Shown: one piece after another, positions 53,401-64,000 of the stretch | Layout: every line of letters starts with the position of its first letter | How positions within the stretch are numbered: position 1 is the first letter of the stretch | Assembly: GCA_030374765.1 (NCBI GenBank) | Contig: JARGXX010000013.1 | Span: 1,116,001-1,180,000 of the forward strand | Source: Agarophyton chilense | Taxonomy: Eukaryota > Rhodophyta > Florideophyceae > Gracilariales > Gracilariaceae | Direction: 5' to 3' | Length of the DNA: 64,000 bases | Translations under genes and position numbers: made by a program | The notes under the pieces: model-generated | The model's input: only the letters and a program-made list of their open reading frames with translations | Database searches by the model: none | Told to the model about the DNA's origin: nothing

Positions 53401-53553
53401 TGCGATGAGGAAAAAGAGTCGAGATCGGCTGGAAACAAGAGTGGGCTGTGAGAGCGAGCTTCTCGAGAGCGGAGTGGAGCAGAGAGGAGAGTAGAGGCTT
53501 GCGGTGAGTGGTGGAGCGACAAAAGCTGAATGGACCGCGAGTAGCGGAAGCCA

Positions 53554-53560
53554 ATTTATA
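53554..53560 (-). promoter_or_regulatory. TATA-like box of the carbonic anhydrase gene
   Basis: Minus strand TATAAAT about 155 bp before the ATG. It would give a 5' UTR of roughly 120 nt. Position and match are suggestive only. Confidence 0.4.
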
Positions 53561-54796
53561 CCGAAGATGAGGCGAGACTGGCGCGTAGGCGCATAGCACC
53601 TGCAGCTGTGTGAAGAGGGACATGGCGCACAGAGGACGGCGGGAGGGGGGCGACGATGATGTGTGGCAATGAGCACAGGAACCCAGCGGTGGAACGCTTG
53701 TCCCGGGGGGCGTCACACTCGAGACAGTGATTACGGCCGTAGATGGAGACAGCAAAAGCAGCTGTCACAAGAGACAAGGTACACGGACACGCGCGGCGCG
53801 CGAGTGGAGGGCACGCCGCTTGTACAAAGCACGGCGCGAGCCAAAGTGCGTCCCTTACTGCTTGAACTTGCTTGTTGCTGACGCAATGCTCGAACGCTTA
53901 TCTATCCGTTGCGGGCTGCTGTCTTGTGCAGCTTATTGTGCGAAAACGCTCACTGTATGCGCGAAAGCGTCATGTATGCATATAAGTTAAGCCAAGCTCC
54001 AATGCGATGCATCGCTTACGCTCACGTGTTGTGTTGATCATTGCTTCGATGCCCGATTCTCCCCCTTGTCGCCTGCCCACGTTGCCTGCCTGCCGCCCGA
54101 TTCCTTCGTCATGCGCGTGCGTGGATACGTCACCCAATGCATCGCCCATCGATCCGTGGCTTGCGAGCTCGCGCTAGTGCGCTCCCCCTCCCCTGGTACA
54201 CCTCAGCTTTCACCCATGGCTACCGATACCACATTTGCACCACCCCTTTGTATATCGCCAAATGATCCACGTTGCAAATCAACCGTTTTGGTTTGAGACC
54301 CAATTCTTCATTCAAAGTTCCCCCGCCTCCCCAGCTCTGCGTTTGTCCCCAGCTATACGCTTGTACAAATTCTGCCTTCCGATTCATCCCAACTTGAACT
54401 CCCGCCAGAGGCCACTCCCAATTTTACCGCCTCCCACTTTGCAATTATCCCTCGGGGTGCTCTTCTATCTCGTCCACCGCTGGACCCTCCAAAACCCACC
54501 CCGTGTGCGGCCAACGCCACACGTGTTACCTTTGTGCACACCCACATCATACTTTACCCTTCCCATCCCCGTTCGTACAGACCAGAATTCTTCTTCGTCT
54601 TCCTCCCAATCCCACAGACAATTATTTTGACCTCTCACATTTATGCACACTGTGTACTGCTCCAGCTCCTTGTCATAAATTCATAAACATTGCACATCTT
54701 CATCGTCATTATGACGCGCTCTTCCCAAGCTTGCCTGCATCTTTCCGCCCCAACGCCCGCGTCACGCTCCACAATCTTTTTACTTTTTCACAAACC
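53561..54796. other. Intergenic, no gene seen
   Basis: Between the divergent carbonic anhydrase and membrane-protein genes. C-rich and low in stops on +, which leaves long frames without Met; I see no domain. Confidence 0.5.
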
Positions 54797-56017
54797 ATGA
54801 GACCGGACATTCATCTCATGGAAGCGTCGAGTCGCACCCGCATGCCCCTTACCATTACACGACTGGAGACCGCCATAGTTTGTCTTTCTTTTACATTCAC
54901 AGTAATCTCTGTTTTTCTAAGATTCGCCGCTCGAGTAAATCCAAAAGAACCACTCACAACCCCTCTTGGGAATCTTCTAACGATATTTACAATTGCATTA
55001 ATCTCTTTCATCTCATTGATAATGGCGTCCACCAATGTCATTTCGCTCGACGCAATGGCTGTAGCAACCATCGGCTTGCTGCCAGCCCTAGACTCTTTCC
55101 GTCAGATAAAATTCACCGAACTTCAGCTCAGATGGCATATATTTCGCATCGTGTATGGTGGTACGGATGGAATCTTCTTCTTCTACCAGCTTTCGATAAA
55201 CAACCAGACTGCACTCGACCAACTCTCTAATTCTGCACTCAAAATTATTTTCTATCCGTATCAAACTGCCCTGACTCGTAGACTTCAACGCTTTCGCGCA
55301 CTCATATCTTTTTTCTCATTCCCCCAAGCAGGGGAAAAGACCACGAACCTGAGCCGCTTCTTGGAAGATGAAAGCTGTGCTCAGAAATACGAAGTTCTCG
55401 ATACAGACGAGTTTTGGGCTGGAGAGCAACTAAACAGGGAAAGTCAGCCTTCTATTGCACTGGAACCAAAGCTTGTGGTGATTCGACACTACGGCAGCAC
55501 ATGGTTCGCCGTGGAAAAGATTCTTGCTGGCCATTCTTTACTGAGGCAGCCTTCGAAAATACTCGCTACCAATGGCGACTCCGTTCTGAAAGCTCTTTCC
55601 GCGCTGACGGAGATTGTTCTCATCGGCGATTTGTGCAGACTACTTTTTGCCGAAGAAATCGGCAAAGAATACGAATTGATACGCACCAAGAAGAATCATC
55701 AAGACGCGGTATCGTTTTGCAATGAAACTTTCCGTCAGTTGGGTTTGGAAAAACTCTGGCAGTTCAATGTCGCTGAGAACGAAGAACGCATTCCCGAGTG
55801 CGCCAGTGAGCGATACGATATTTTTAGAACATTGTTTATCGTCATTACGTTTCATTCAAAGCTATTCTTACAGGTCAAGTCTCCGTGGGAAAATGTGCAC
55901 AAAGCACTTCGCAATGGTGCGAACGGGGAGCCAATGGACGTCTTGAAACGTTGTGTGCGAAGGTGGTTCGAGAGTTATGATTACAGTGTGGACGTGGCTG
56001 GTGTCAGTTTTGGCTGA
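54797..56017 (+). CDS. Unknown membrane protein, 406 residues
   Basis: Start ATG 54797: the frame is open upstream to 54503 but without any ATG. Two or three transmembrane helices lie at the N-terminus (residues 24-46, 57-78 and perhaps 84-98: 'LLTIFTIALISFISLIMAS'), followed by a ~300-residue soluble part rich in helices ('GSTWFAVEKILAGHSLLRQ', 'ALSALTEIVLIGDLCRLLF', 'FCNETFRQLGLEKLWQF'). No catalytic motif or family is recognised. No intron. A broken tandem copy follows at 56790-57745, so the gene belongs to a duplicating family. Its pairing with membranes and a helical tail could fit a receptor, adaptor or transporter subunit; I cannot choose. Confidence 0.65.
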   Translation: MRPDIHLMEASSRTRMPLTITRLETAIVCLSFTFTVISVFLRFAARVNPKEPLTTPLGNLLTIFTIALISFISLIMASTNVISLDAMAVATIGLLPALDSFRQIKFTELQLRWHIFRIVYGGTDGIFFFYQLSINNQTALDQLSNSALKIIFYPYQTALTRRLQRFRALISFFSFPQAGEKTTNLSRFLEDESCAQKYEVLDTDEFWAGEQLNRESQPSIALEPKLVVIRHYGSTWFAVEKILAGHSLLRQPSKILATNGDSVLKALSALTEIVLIGDLCRLLFAEEIGKEYELIRTKKNHQDAVSFCNETFRQLGLEKLWQFNVAENEERIPECASERYDIFRTLFIVITFHSKLFLQVKSPWENVHKALRNGANGEPMDVLKRCVRRWFESYDYSVDVAGVSFG

Positions 56018-56789
56018 GAAGGAAGAGTTGGCACAAACGCACGACATGACATGATATTCGTTGAAGCTGAACAAACACTAGCTTTCCGCTGTATGAAGCA
56101 AATTGCTATTCTGTTCTATTTATGAAAACCCAAATGTACACCTTTATAACCCTCGAGTGACAGAAAGAGCCTCGAAAGCCTTTATTGTAAATCAAAATGT
56201 AAGCGATGTATGACATCCAAGAGTGGAGAAGATTAGCCCAGAGCCATAGAAAAAAGTTACTCTCGGTGAAGATGTTGGGAGGCAACCTGTCTTTCTAAAA
56301 TAAGGGATACGTGGGTCAGCCGATACGCAGGTCCGACTGTGGTAAATCCTCTACACTTCTAACTCTTGCATCCGGACCGGCGGCCGGCTTTGTTTGCAAT
56401 TCCCACCAATGATCATTTTATATCTCATAGGCCCGTTGAAGGGCAAGGTTTTATGGGGCATCTTTAACCTGATATGAGGCAAAATCTTTGAGGTAATTTC
56501 TCTTCGGCCTTTTGAAATTACGGTTGTTTACTCCAGTCACGACATAACTTTATGTTACCAGGAACATGATGTATCGATATGTCATTTCGTTTTATTATTG
56601 ATCATGTGAAACCCCTTGTCAGGATGAAACGTACAGGGTATGTTCTGACTGAGTTTCTCGCTGCCAAGGAAGTTATCTTTCACAAGCGATGAGGACATAG
56701 ATACAGTGATAGTTCAAGAAGTATCAAAGGACAAAAATTCTGACAAAAACACAGGCCAGCAAATCACTGTTGTATTCTTTCGCAATCAT
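56018..56789. other. Intergenic, no gene seen
   Basis: Sequence between the membrane-protein gene and its broken copy. No frame accepted. Confidence 0.5.
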
Positions 56790-57745
56790 TGTCTGTGGTG
56801 CAAAGGTTCAGGGGGGGAATGGAGCAAGAAGGATACGTGGGGGACGCTGTTTGTTAATTTGTTCATCTTCATATGCATTATAGTTTCATTCGTTGCTTTG
56901 GGAATGGCATTCACCAATACAATCTTGCATAGTGCGATGGCAGCAGTCAAAAAAGACTTTTTCCCCACTATCGCACTGTAAGAGTGCTGATATCTGAGTG
57001 GTTTTTGTTTTATCTTTAACACACTCTTTGAGTGTGATATGATATCATTGAATACACCCCCGATTTGATATCAGTGATATCAAATCGGGGGTATATTCAA
57101 TGCGATAACCAAGTTCTTTCGAAAACCTTGTGCGATTGCAGGCCACTCTGTTTTCGATATACAGTAACTCATACTTACATCTGTTCCGTAAAGTTTACCT
57201 ACAGTGTCATGAACTCGCAATCCGATTGTTCGTTTCTTGGAGAATTTACGACAGCACTGACGGACTATTCTTTTGTTATCGAATACGGATTAAAAAGGTC
57301 TATTTTTGGTCTTGATCGTGGTATGCAAAGATGATTACACATAATCTATTACAAACATCAAGTACACGGCACTAGTTTAGATTTTCCCGACATGCTCGAG
57401 GTGAAAGGATACCTTCGTACACTGCAATGATTGTTTTCATCAGGTTACAGAATTCAGGCGATGGACAAAAGAGAAAAACTTGGATCTCTTCGTCCGAGAT
57501 CCGGATATATCCATCCAACGAAGAAACAGGAGAAAGCTTATGAACAGGTCAACAAGTCCAGTAGTAAAAAAGTGGTATCCGGTTAACGCAGAATCATCAA
57601 TTTGACGGCGCATGGTTTGAAGCCGAAAGAGGACTCAGAAGCCACATTCTGGCAACAGATCCTTCTGAGGTGCATGCATGCACAAGCAGGTTGGTCGTTC
57701 GCGATTTGTGTGCATTGACAGAGATAATAATCGTTGGGGATAAGC
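56790..57745 (+). pseudogene. Broken tandem copy of the 54797-56017 membrane-protein gene
   Basis: Three segments match the upstream gene in the same order. 56830-56981: 'SFVALGMAFTNTILHSAMAA' against 'SFISLIMASTNVISLDAMAV'. About 57210-57300: 'LAIRLFVSWRIYDSTDGLFF' against 'LQLRWHIFRIVYGGTDGIFF'. About 57610-57745: 'WFEAERGLRSHI' ... 'LCALTEIIIVGD' against 'WFAVEKILAGHS' ... 'LSALTEIVLIGD'. They are in different frames with stops between, so this is a pseudogene. A long hairpin sits between the first two segments. Confidence 0.65.
57046..57102. repeat. 27-bp inverted repeat with 3-nt loop
   Basis: CATTGAATACACCCCCGATT... pairs with its complement ending at 57102 with one mismatch; the loop is AGT (57073-57075). 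A smaller hairpin CACACTCTTTGAGTGTG precedes it at 57020-57036. Confidence 0.9.
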
Positions 57746-57869
57746 AACCTGCTTTACCAATGAAACGGATTACTTGAGGTCACCACTGTTATTCGTACAT
57801 GTAGTTAAGCGAGCACTTCGGATCTTGCAACTTGAACACTCGGTTCGACGAGTTCTGTCCTATATATGA

Positions 57870-59822
57870 CTACGAACAACACACACTTGCGCCATCAACT
57901 TTAGGAGGCAGATCGATCCCTGGATTTCCAAGCAAGAAACAGTCCGGTTTCAGTGTGAATCCAGTGCTCTCGCACGACATGACTGGAAAATCCTCAGTCC
58001 TTGGCACATGCGCAACCCCAAAACTGTGCCATATCACGATGCGTTCGTCCACGATAGAGCGATTTTTGGCCGTCCACAGTGGTAGACCATCGCCTCCAGC
58101 GCTCTGCGTCGGGAATTCTCCCGCTGGATAATTCTCATCTTTTTCATATGGTGTTACCCACAGTGATCTCTTCGCGAACCACCCACGTTTTGACACCGCG
58201 CTTTCTTCTGTGGTGAGAAGGGGTGGTTGGAAAGAGCCGAAAGTGTAGGGAACAAGTTTGTACGCAATCTTTTTCCCGGATATGTAGTTCTCTTTGTGCG
58301 GGTTAAAAATTCGCCAAGTACGAGCTGCGACCGCGTCACGTTGAGCTTCTTGCTCCGTGTGTAATGACCTGCTTTCAACTCGGAACGCGTTTCCAAAAGT
58401 GCTGTGCTCTCCAGCCTCTGCGGCTACCAAGTTAACTTCTTCCACCGAATTACGAGCTCCATCAACTGCCATTTCCAAGCGTGCACAGAACATGTGTTGG
58501 TGAATCTGTGCATTCACCCCAGGTGCCACAATCACTCCCGCCGTAGGTTCATTCTCTCCTTCACTGAGAAGATTTGTTGAGAGCTCACCCGAAAGTTTGA
58601 TCTCGTGCGATATAGAACCATCATGATGAAGATACCAATAGAACAGGTATTCATAATTCACTACAGTTGCAATGAACGAGATAACCAGTCGCCTTGCGCG
58701 TCTGCTTTCAGAATGACCGGTGCGATACTCGACATGTTTGTAAAGAAGGCCCGCATCTTCTTCGTGAATACATATTGCTTTTTTGATGACATATGGCTCG
58801 CCTCTGCTGTCGGACAGAATCATATCAAAGTAGTGAATAGCACCTAGACAATCACATCCAAGGTCAAGACTATTGGCACAATAACCCAACCCGTAGTCGC
58901 CAACGTCAAACGCGCACTTACGCTCAAATGGAGGATGCGCATCTGCATATGGAACCGCCATTTCTACCAGACTTGCTCGCTTGACGACAGAGCGATTGTC
59001 GAACTGGATGTTATGAAGAACAAGTCCCTCGCGATAGTTAAACCCAACGGAGAAGCTCCATTTTTCCCAGTCTACATTATTGTCACGGACTGTGAAGCTA
59101 GGCCCATCCGGCTGCACTACTTGCAGTGGTCGTAGCGTCTTGCGAAATTCGGAAGGCAGATAATCGTTGTCCCGAAGAAGATCTGGATGATAGTTAACGG
59201 CCGCGTTCGGTAGAAAGGGGGGACTACGTTGCACTCATTCAACTGTTACCACAGTTTTTAGGTTGAGGTCTACAACCGGAAGTATGTCAATAGGATGAGC
59301 GTAATGATTGTCAAACGGGTGGTCCCGTTTGTACAAAAAAGTTTGAACCAGTCCTGCCGGCTGACCGTCCTTTCGAAAATGCAGTGGTTCGTACTCCCCA
59401 GCAATATGTACGCTCCATGGATCGCAAACCAAAGAGTCAATGTCGTACATTCCATACCTTTTTGATATCAAATCTCGCACGCGAGCGTCGCGCTTTACTA
59501 TTGTCCCAGCCAAATTGCAATCATCCGGGGTGAGCACCGGCTGGGCGCCCCTTGCGATGGGAAGATCTTTGATTTCAGACGAAACAAGATCCACGTGAAG
59601 CTTGTAAGCTGTAGCATCCGGCGGAACAATGGCAATCACAACCGCGGCCCGTGCTACACATGTCTCAGCAAGTGTTATGGCAGAAAGCCGTACGTTGTCA
59701 GATAAATGATCACGTGATAGACGAGCAGCTTTTCGAATTTCCTCGGGAGAGAGAGGGCTCAGGGTTTTGGACTGAAGCGCTTCCTGTAAAAGATGTCCTG
59801 AAGTTTCTGCTGCCGGAGCCAT
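57870..59822 (-). CDS. Copper amine oxidase with one in-frame TGA
   Basis: Oxidises primary amines to aldehydes with H2O2 and ammonia, using copper and a TPQ cofactor made from its own tyrosine. One frame from ATG 59822 to the stop at 57870 (650 codons plus stop, normal length), interrupted only by TGA at 59235-59237 between 'NLKTVVTVE' and 'QRSPPFLPNAAVNYHPDLL'. All active-site residues are present: base Asp (~306, 'AFDVGDYGLGYCANSLDLGC'), TPQ Tyr (~390, 'VVNYEYLFYW'), copper His (~441 and 443, 'IHQHMF') and the third His ('GVAHVPRTEDFPVM'). No signal peptide is evident. The TGA is a fresh nonsense mutation, a sequencing error or readthrough; no intron boundary fits. Confidence 0.85.
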
Positions 59823-60639
59823 TCACATTTAGTTGTTCGTAACACTATCTTCTTAACGGAAGCGGCGAATGGATTGTCTGAACGCAGCGAGGAATGCACG
59901 CTGGGCATGTTAGAGGCATCTTGAGATCTCATTGATCACGCTCAGTACAGTATGACCGAAAATATTAGGGTGCTTCGAGCTCCGAAAAAAGTGTAGCTAG
60001 ACATAGAGGCACGAGACGAGTGCTTCATTCGTTTCCCTTTGGACGGAATGTACGTCATCTGAACCAATGACCGGCTTCCAGCACTAACGAAGGACACAAA
60101 GTTTGCAAATGTGCGCGCGATAACTTGGAATGTTTGCCAAACTCTGTCAATTGGGACTTTGACTGGTGGAACGGATGTACGAACAGCGCTAATAACGAAG
60201 CAATACTGAGATACTTGTGATACTATTAAGTTGACCGAGGAAATAAACGGGAATAAAGCTTAAGGACAGCTATTTCTTGACTGAGGAAAAATACTCTTAT
60301 CTCACTACCAATCCCATGAAACAAAATTTGTTGAACTTTAAGGTATCAGGGAGTCTGTAAGAGGGGAAAGCTAGATGGACGTCGTACGCATACAACGCTC
60401 CCTTCGTGTACTCGGAAGTTGTGGGCTGAGCTAGATGAAATTTCCTATTGTGAGCTGATCAGAGTTATTGAACGTGACCTCAATGGCATTCTGTGTTAAA
60501 AGAGAACAGTTGGAATCCATCCCCGATAGGTCGCTCCGGTACACATGGAAGAAGAAAAATTCTCGGCATTCAATTTGCGAGTAGGCTAGCTAGTGTTGCG
60601 GACTAACATAATCTTGCTAAGATTTTTACGAGGAGTGCA
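59823..60639. other. Intergenic, no gene seen
   Basis: Promoter side of the amine oxidase gene; AT-leaning, no accepted frame. Confidence 0.5.
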
Positions 60640-61603
60640 ATACTCTACTCGGTCCGATCATGGTCCAAATCGTCAACAAAACACGTTTTGACAATGTCAA
60701 GCATCGCTTTTCCTCACCAGGTGAAGACGGCTTCCAATCTTTGATCTCAAAGCAGCGCTTCATTACCTTCTTATGCATGTACGAGCAGCTTCAGAAATTG
60801 TTAAATAGGACAGGTGCGACAAAAGCTTCGTAAGTAGTTCATACAGCGAACCATTCATCGTTGGTGCGTATCCAGGAAATCAGAAGCACGACGATATCAC
60901 AACCGCCCATAGCCATGAACGATCCAAACATGAAGGAAACAATAAGAAAAGCAGACATCAGCGTCTTCTTCGGAACAGGCCTCTGAAAAAACCTACGTGG
61001 CTGTCACCAGAGCACTACGTGACTGCCACCAGAGGACGATCCCCCGTTGCCCGAACGCACCACTGCTCCTTTCGGGGCCGTTGGAGGCCCTGTAGAAGAA
61101 GTGCCATTGGCTTTTGCGGTGAATACTTTGCTCGCCGAATTACGAAAAGATGATGGGACGGATCTCGAGGGGGTTTGGCCGTTCTCATCAGCACGATGTC
61201 TATCATCGTACGGGGCATATACTTTTCGATGTGTTGTATCCGATATTTTGTCGAGATCTTCGCGTCAACCTCTGCTTCGTAGCCATGCAGCATCGCCTTT
61301 CAGAGAAATCAGTCCGGGATCTTCGTCGAAGACAACCGGAAGAGTGTTTCCATCTTCCATCGCTCCATTTGCATGCGCATTTGCATAGTTCGGATTTCGC
61401 ACCTCTTGTTTGGCTGCCAAGATATACGGCTTCCCAAAGACGATGTGATTTTCACCTGGAGCAATTCCTCCGTTGATGGAAAGTCCGCATGTGTTCGAAA
61501 AATTAATCACTTCCTTTGTTACCTGGTAGACCTCCACTGTCCAGATCCCCTCCAGAAGGAACTGACATCGAGTTACATCGGGTTGAGACAGCTTGCGGGC
61601 CAT
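60640..61603 (-). pseudogene. Decayed frame with membrane segment, unknown family
   Basis: One minus frame from ATG 61603 to a TAA near 60620 carries four in-frame TGA codons and no frame shift. The first part is polar ('INGGIAPGENHIVFGKPYIL'). The region near 60960-60880 reads as one or two transmembrane helices ('LMSAFLIVSFMFGSFMAMGG', 'DIVVLLISWIRTNDEW'), followed by 'SYMHKKVMKRCFEIKDW'. An alternative is a spliced gene: TTTTTTCAG/AGG just before the membrane part is a good 3' splice site and CCAG/GTAACA in the first part a possible donor. I do not recognise the family. Confidence 0.35.
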
Positions 61604-62122
61604 TCAATCCAAATTCACTGGTGGTAACAATGGGCACACCCGCCTCGTCAGTGTGACCTCCGAGCGGAGCAGCAAGGTCACTCCCGTAATTTGTTGTCGA
61701 CGAGACAGTGTGTCTTTTCTCCCTTCGTAAGCTTAGTGATTTCTTCGAAGTATCATTTCCGTGCTTTCCCCATCCGCCCATTCTGTCGCTATCGAGATTC
61801 CATCCAAGGCTGCCGCGGGATCTGAGCAAACATGACATTCCACGATCGACTCCCATATGATGCATTTTGAGCCGCATTCTTGCCCATATGCTCTTTCACC
61901 GGAGTGTTACTGTTAACAATCTTTCGCGCACCCCGCTTCATACCACTACAATATTTTGCTTGAATATGTTGTTGCTGTGATTGAAATATTTGCTGCTGCT
62001 CTAAGAGAACAGACACGTAATCGCTGGCGCTCAGGCAGAGAGACAAGCACCTTTTCATGCTGTTCTTTTTCTTCTTCTTGTTGAGGTCAACAGCTTTGTA
62101 TTTCTAAGCTGAGGGAAATCAT
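61604..62122. other. No gene accepted
   Basis: Minus frames here ('DLAAPLGGHTDEAGVPIV' and a Gln-rich stretch near 61970) may be 5' parts of the decayed gene at 60640-61603 in another frame, but the case is weak. Confidence 0.35.
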
Positions 62123-62450
62123 TCAGTAAAATTTTTCTCTCTTGAGGAAGGCCAAGAACTTCTGTGGTTCATGTTGAATTAACTCTTGTAAGTTTTCTCT
62201 ACTTTTCTTTGGGAGACCAGCTAATAGATCTCTACGGGCCGCATTTTTTCGCGGGCATCGAAAGACAACATGTTCGCAATCTTTCTTCACATTTGTTCCA
62301 CAATCACATCTAAGCGTTTTCTTTTCAACAAAGGTTGCGACTGATGTGACCTCGGAACGTGTGTTGTTTAGAATGACATTTTCACATCCATTTTTGGCCT
62401 CCGTTGGAGATCCGTCTGCGTTCTCATTTCGCTCCGCCCGAGAGGAAACG
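62123..62450 (-). pseudogene. 3' end of a LINE-like (non-LTR) retroelement ORF
   Basis: The minus frame reads 'TLRCDCGTNVKKDCEHVVFR' and 'CPRKNAARRDLLAGLPKKS', ending TGA at 62123-62125. C-x-C followed by C-E-H-x4-C-P is the zinc-binding pattern found after the reverse transcriptase in many LINE ORF2 proteins ('EHVLxxCP'). The sequence after the stop is rich in AAGAAG. Upstream (62450-62700) the frame is lost. No RT domain lies in the window. Confidence 0.5.
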
Positions 62451-64000
62451 GATCGGAGTCAGGCACACCACGTGAAGGCGAGATGCACGTGGCTGTTCTT
62501 TTTAAACACCTTTCGGTGTCGTTCAAGGCCTTTGGTCTGCAGTTGCACATTATTCCATTTCTGTGTAGATTTGAGACAAGAGGATGCACGCACGTTATAT
62601 GCCCCACGAAACCTTGATTCGCTTTGCAGCACCATACTTCTCCAATTCCTGCAAAGGTGCATAGAGTTATGACATCACATCCTACCATATGTAAACATTT
62701 GAAGACGTTGGACTGCCTTTTCCGCCAAGATATTACGCGTTTTAGATCTTAGACGAGGTAAATGTCGAATAGACACCAGGGATCTATGGTAGGCCGGACG
62801 ACGGAATAACGAAGAGGAAAAGCTTCACCGTCGCAAGGGCTGCAAGCAAAACACTGGGGAAGACAACGAAGTCACAGCCAGATTATGTCTCAACCACTTT
62901 GAACGCTTGATGCTGGAAAGGTGAGCGTAGTCATTCTGTCCCTCATCAGTGTGGATTGCGGCTCGATGCCTACTAGAGCCAGAGAGCATGGAGACAAAAA
63001 AGAAGTCACGTTTTGGAAGCGCGCTCGTGATACCAGGCTCATCGTAATTGTTTCAGTCGCCCACAGGCGTCACTAATTGCATCGCAGTTTGGTTTTGTTT
63101 GTAATGGCGTTAGTCTTCGAGGATAAAGTTTACATTAATCATTGGGAGCGGCGTGCGAATATCGTGATTAGACGCTAGTTTCCCGCCAAGTTGAAAGCTG
63201 AATGTTTCCAAGCACCACTCCCCTCATGTGACGGTTTGTGCAGTAGGTCACAACACAGCTAAAGACGATATCAAATCGCAAGGACGCGTTACAGACCTTT
63301 GAACTTTATAATTGGTAACGGTTAAAACAAGTTTTAATGACATTCATCTTACTGACATAAGCACCAATGCAATTCCCCACCAAAACAACCAACTACCCTT
63401 TCTTCTACGATGAATGGCTTTTTCTTTCTTTAAACTCTATATAAAAAAAGGAGGGAATGTAGATGTAACCTACCCAGAGTAAAAGCATTCAAGGAGTGAA
63501 GGCTTGTGGAGTAGTATTTCAAAGATAGCTCTTTAATGTGAGGGTTCTCTTTGGAGTGTCACTAGATACTAATACAAGCGCATAATCTTGCGTGGCTTAT
63601 TGAAAATGTTTTCGATGGGACTGTTACAACTCCCACTCCCCCGCCGTTCCAGAAAGTACACAACATAATTCTTATAAAGGTGAAGCAAACTTGAAAACCA
63701 TACTCGGGGTTGATGCGGAACGAGTACAAAGATGAGAGCCATCCAATACTTTAATGAATGGTTTATTAGTCTCCTGCATCGTAACTCCTCAGAACTACGC
63801 ATATCTCTTAACCAAAGAACAGAGCCGTTCCAGACTTCGACGATTTGCAATAACAATGATCCGGACAACAAACAGCCTCGTCATTGAATGTATTATTTTG
63901 CTTTGCTGGGGACAATCGCGGCTTGTATGTAGCGCTTAGTTACGTGCTGACGATCACGAAAAAGTGATTCTGGCAATGCTGAGCAGAGGGCATCGTGAAA
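62451..64000. other. No gene seen
   Basis: Low-information sequence; worn upstream parts of the LINE-like ORF may reach about 62700. Short frames near 63570-63870 (minus) lack any domain. Confidence 0.5.

Noticed and set aside
59235..59237. TGA of the amine oxidase as selenocysteine
   Set aside because: Not at a catalytic position and no SECIS-like element was recognised after the stop.
1..64000. CRISPR arrays, rRNA, tRNA genes
   Set aside because: No spaced direct repeats of CRISPR form, no rRNA core sequence and no complete tRNA cloverleaf noticed by eye; a tRNA scan would be needed to be sure.

Overview
The window is nuclear DNA of a eukaryote with intron-poor genes. The best guess is a red alga of the florideophyte type (Chondrus-like). 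That is an inference from gene style: single-exon genes, tight convergent spacing, GC-rich genes with triplet and hexamer tracts, and thick blocks of decayed retroelements between small gene islands. No species marker was found.

Layout. 1-3.7 kb is a gene island: the 3' part of an ATR-type checkpoint kinase gene, facing a GATA-finger gene. 4.2-38.7 kb is a repeat block. It holds an old Ty3-like element split by a 12.06-kb chromovirus (element 1, 5774-17835, TSD TCTCA), then decayed genes (SET-like, Myb/SANT-like, SNF2 helicase), a 5'-truncated chromovirus (element 2, about 24.2-29.7 kb) and a young non-autonomous relative on the minus strand (element 3, 30788-37602, TSD GAAAA), which itself landed in a decayed gene. 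39.2-59.8 kb is a second gene island: a small Ser/Gly-rich membrane protein, a metallophosphoesterase, a degenerate Ski2-like helicase, a new two-repeat protein, an F-box protein, a secreted alpha-carbonic anhydrase, a membrane protein with a broken tandem copy, and a copper amine oxidase with one in-frame TGA. 60-64 kb holds decayed frames and the tail of a LINE-like element.

The most interesting system is in the retroelements. All three chromovirus families carry, between the end of pol (chromodomain) and the 3' LTR, a long reading frame on the strand opposite to gag-pol. In elements 1 and 2 these antisense frames share a G-x-P-[VL]-G-x-[IV]-x-F-x-P-P motif, and element 3 has a weaker counterpart. 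Elements 1 and 3 also share the same primer-binding site, which is not the usual initiator-Met type. An antisense accessory gene conserved across red-algal-type chromoviruses would be worth describing.

Splice sites, UTRs and promoters could not be checked without transcripts. Pseudogene calls rest on translated reading frames read by eye.
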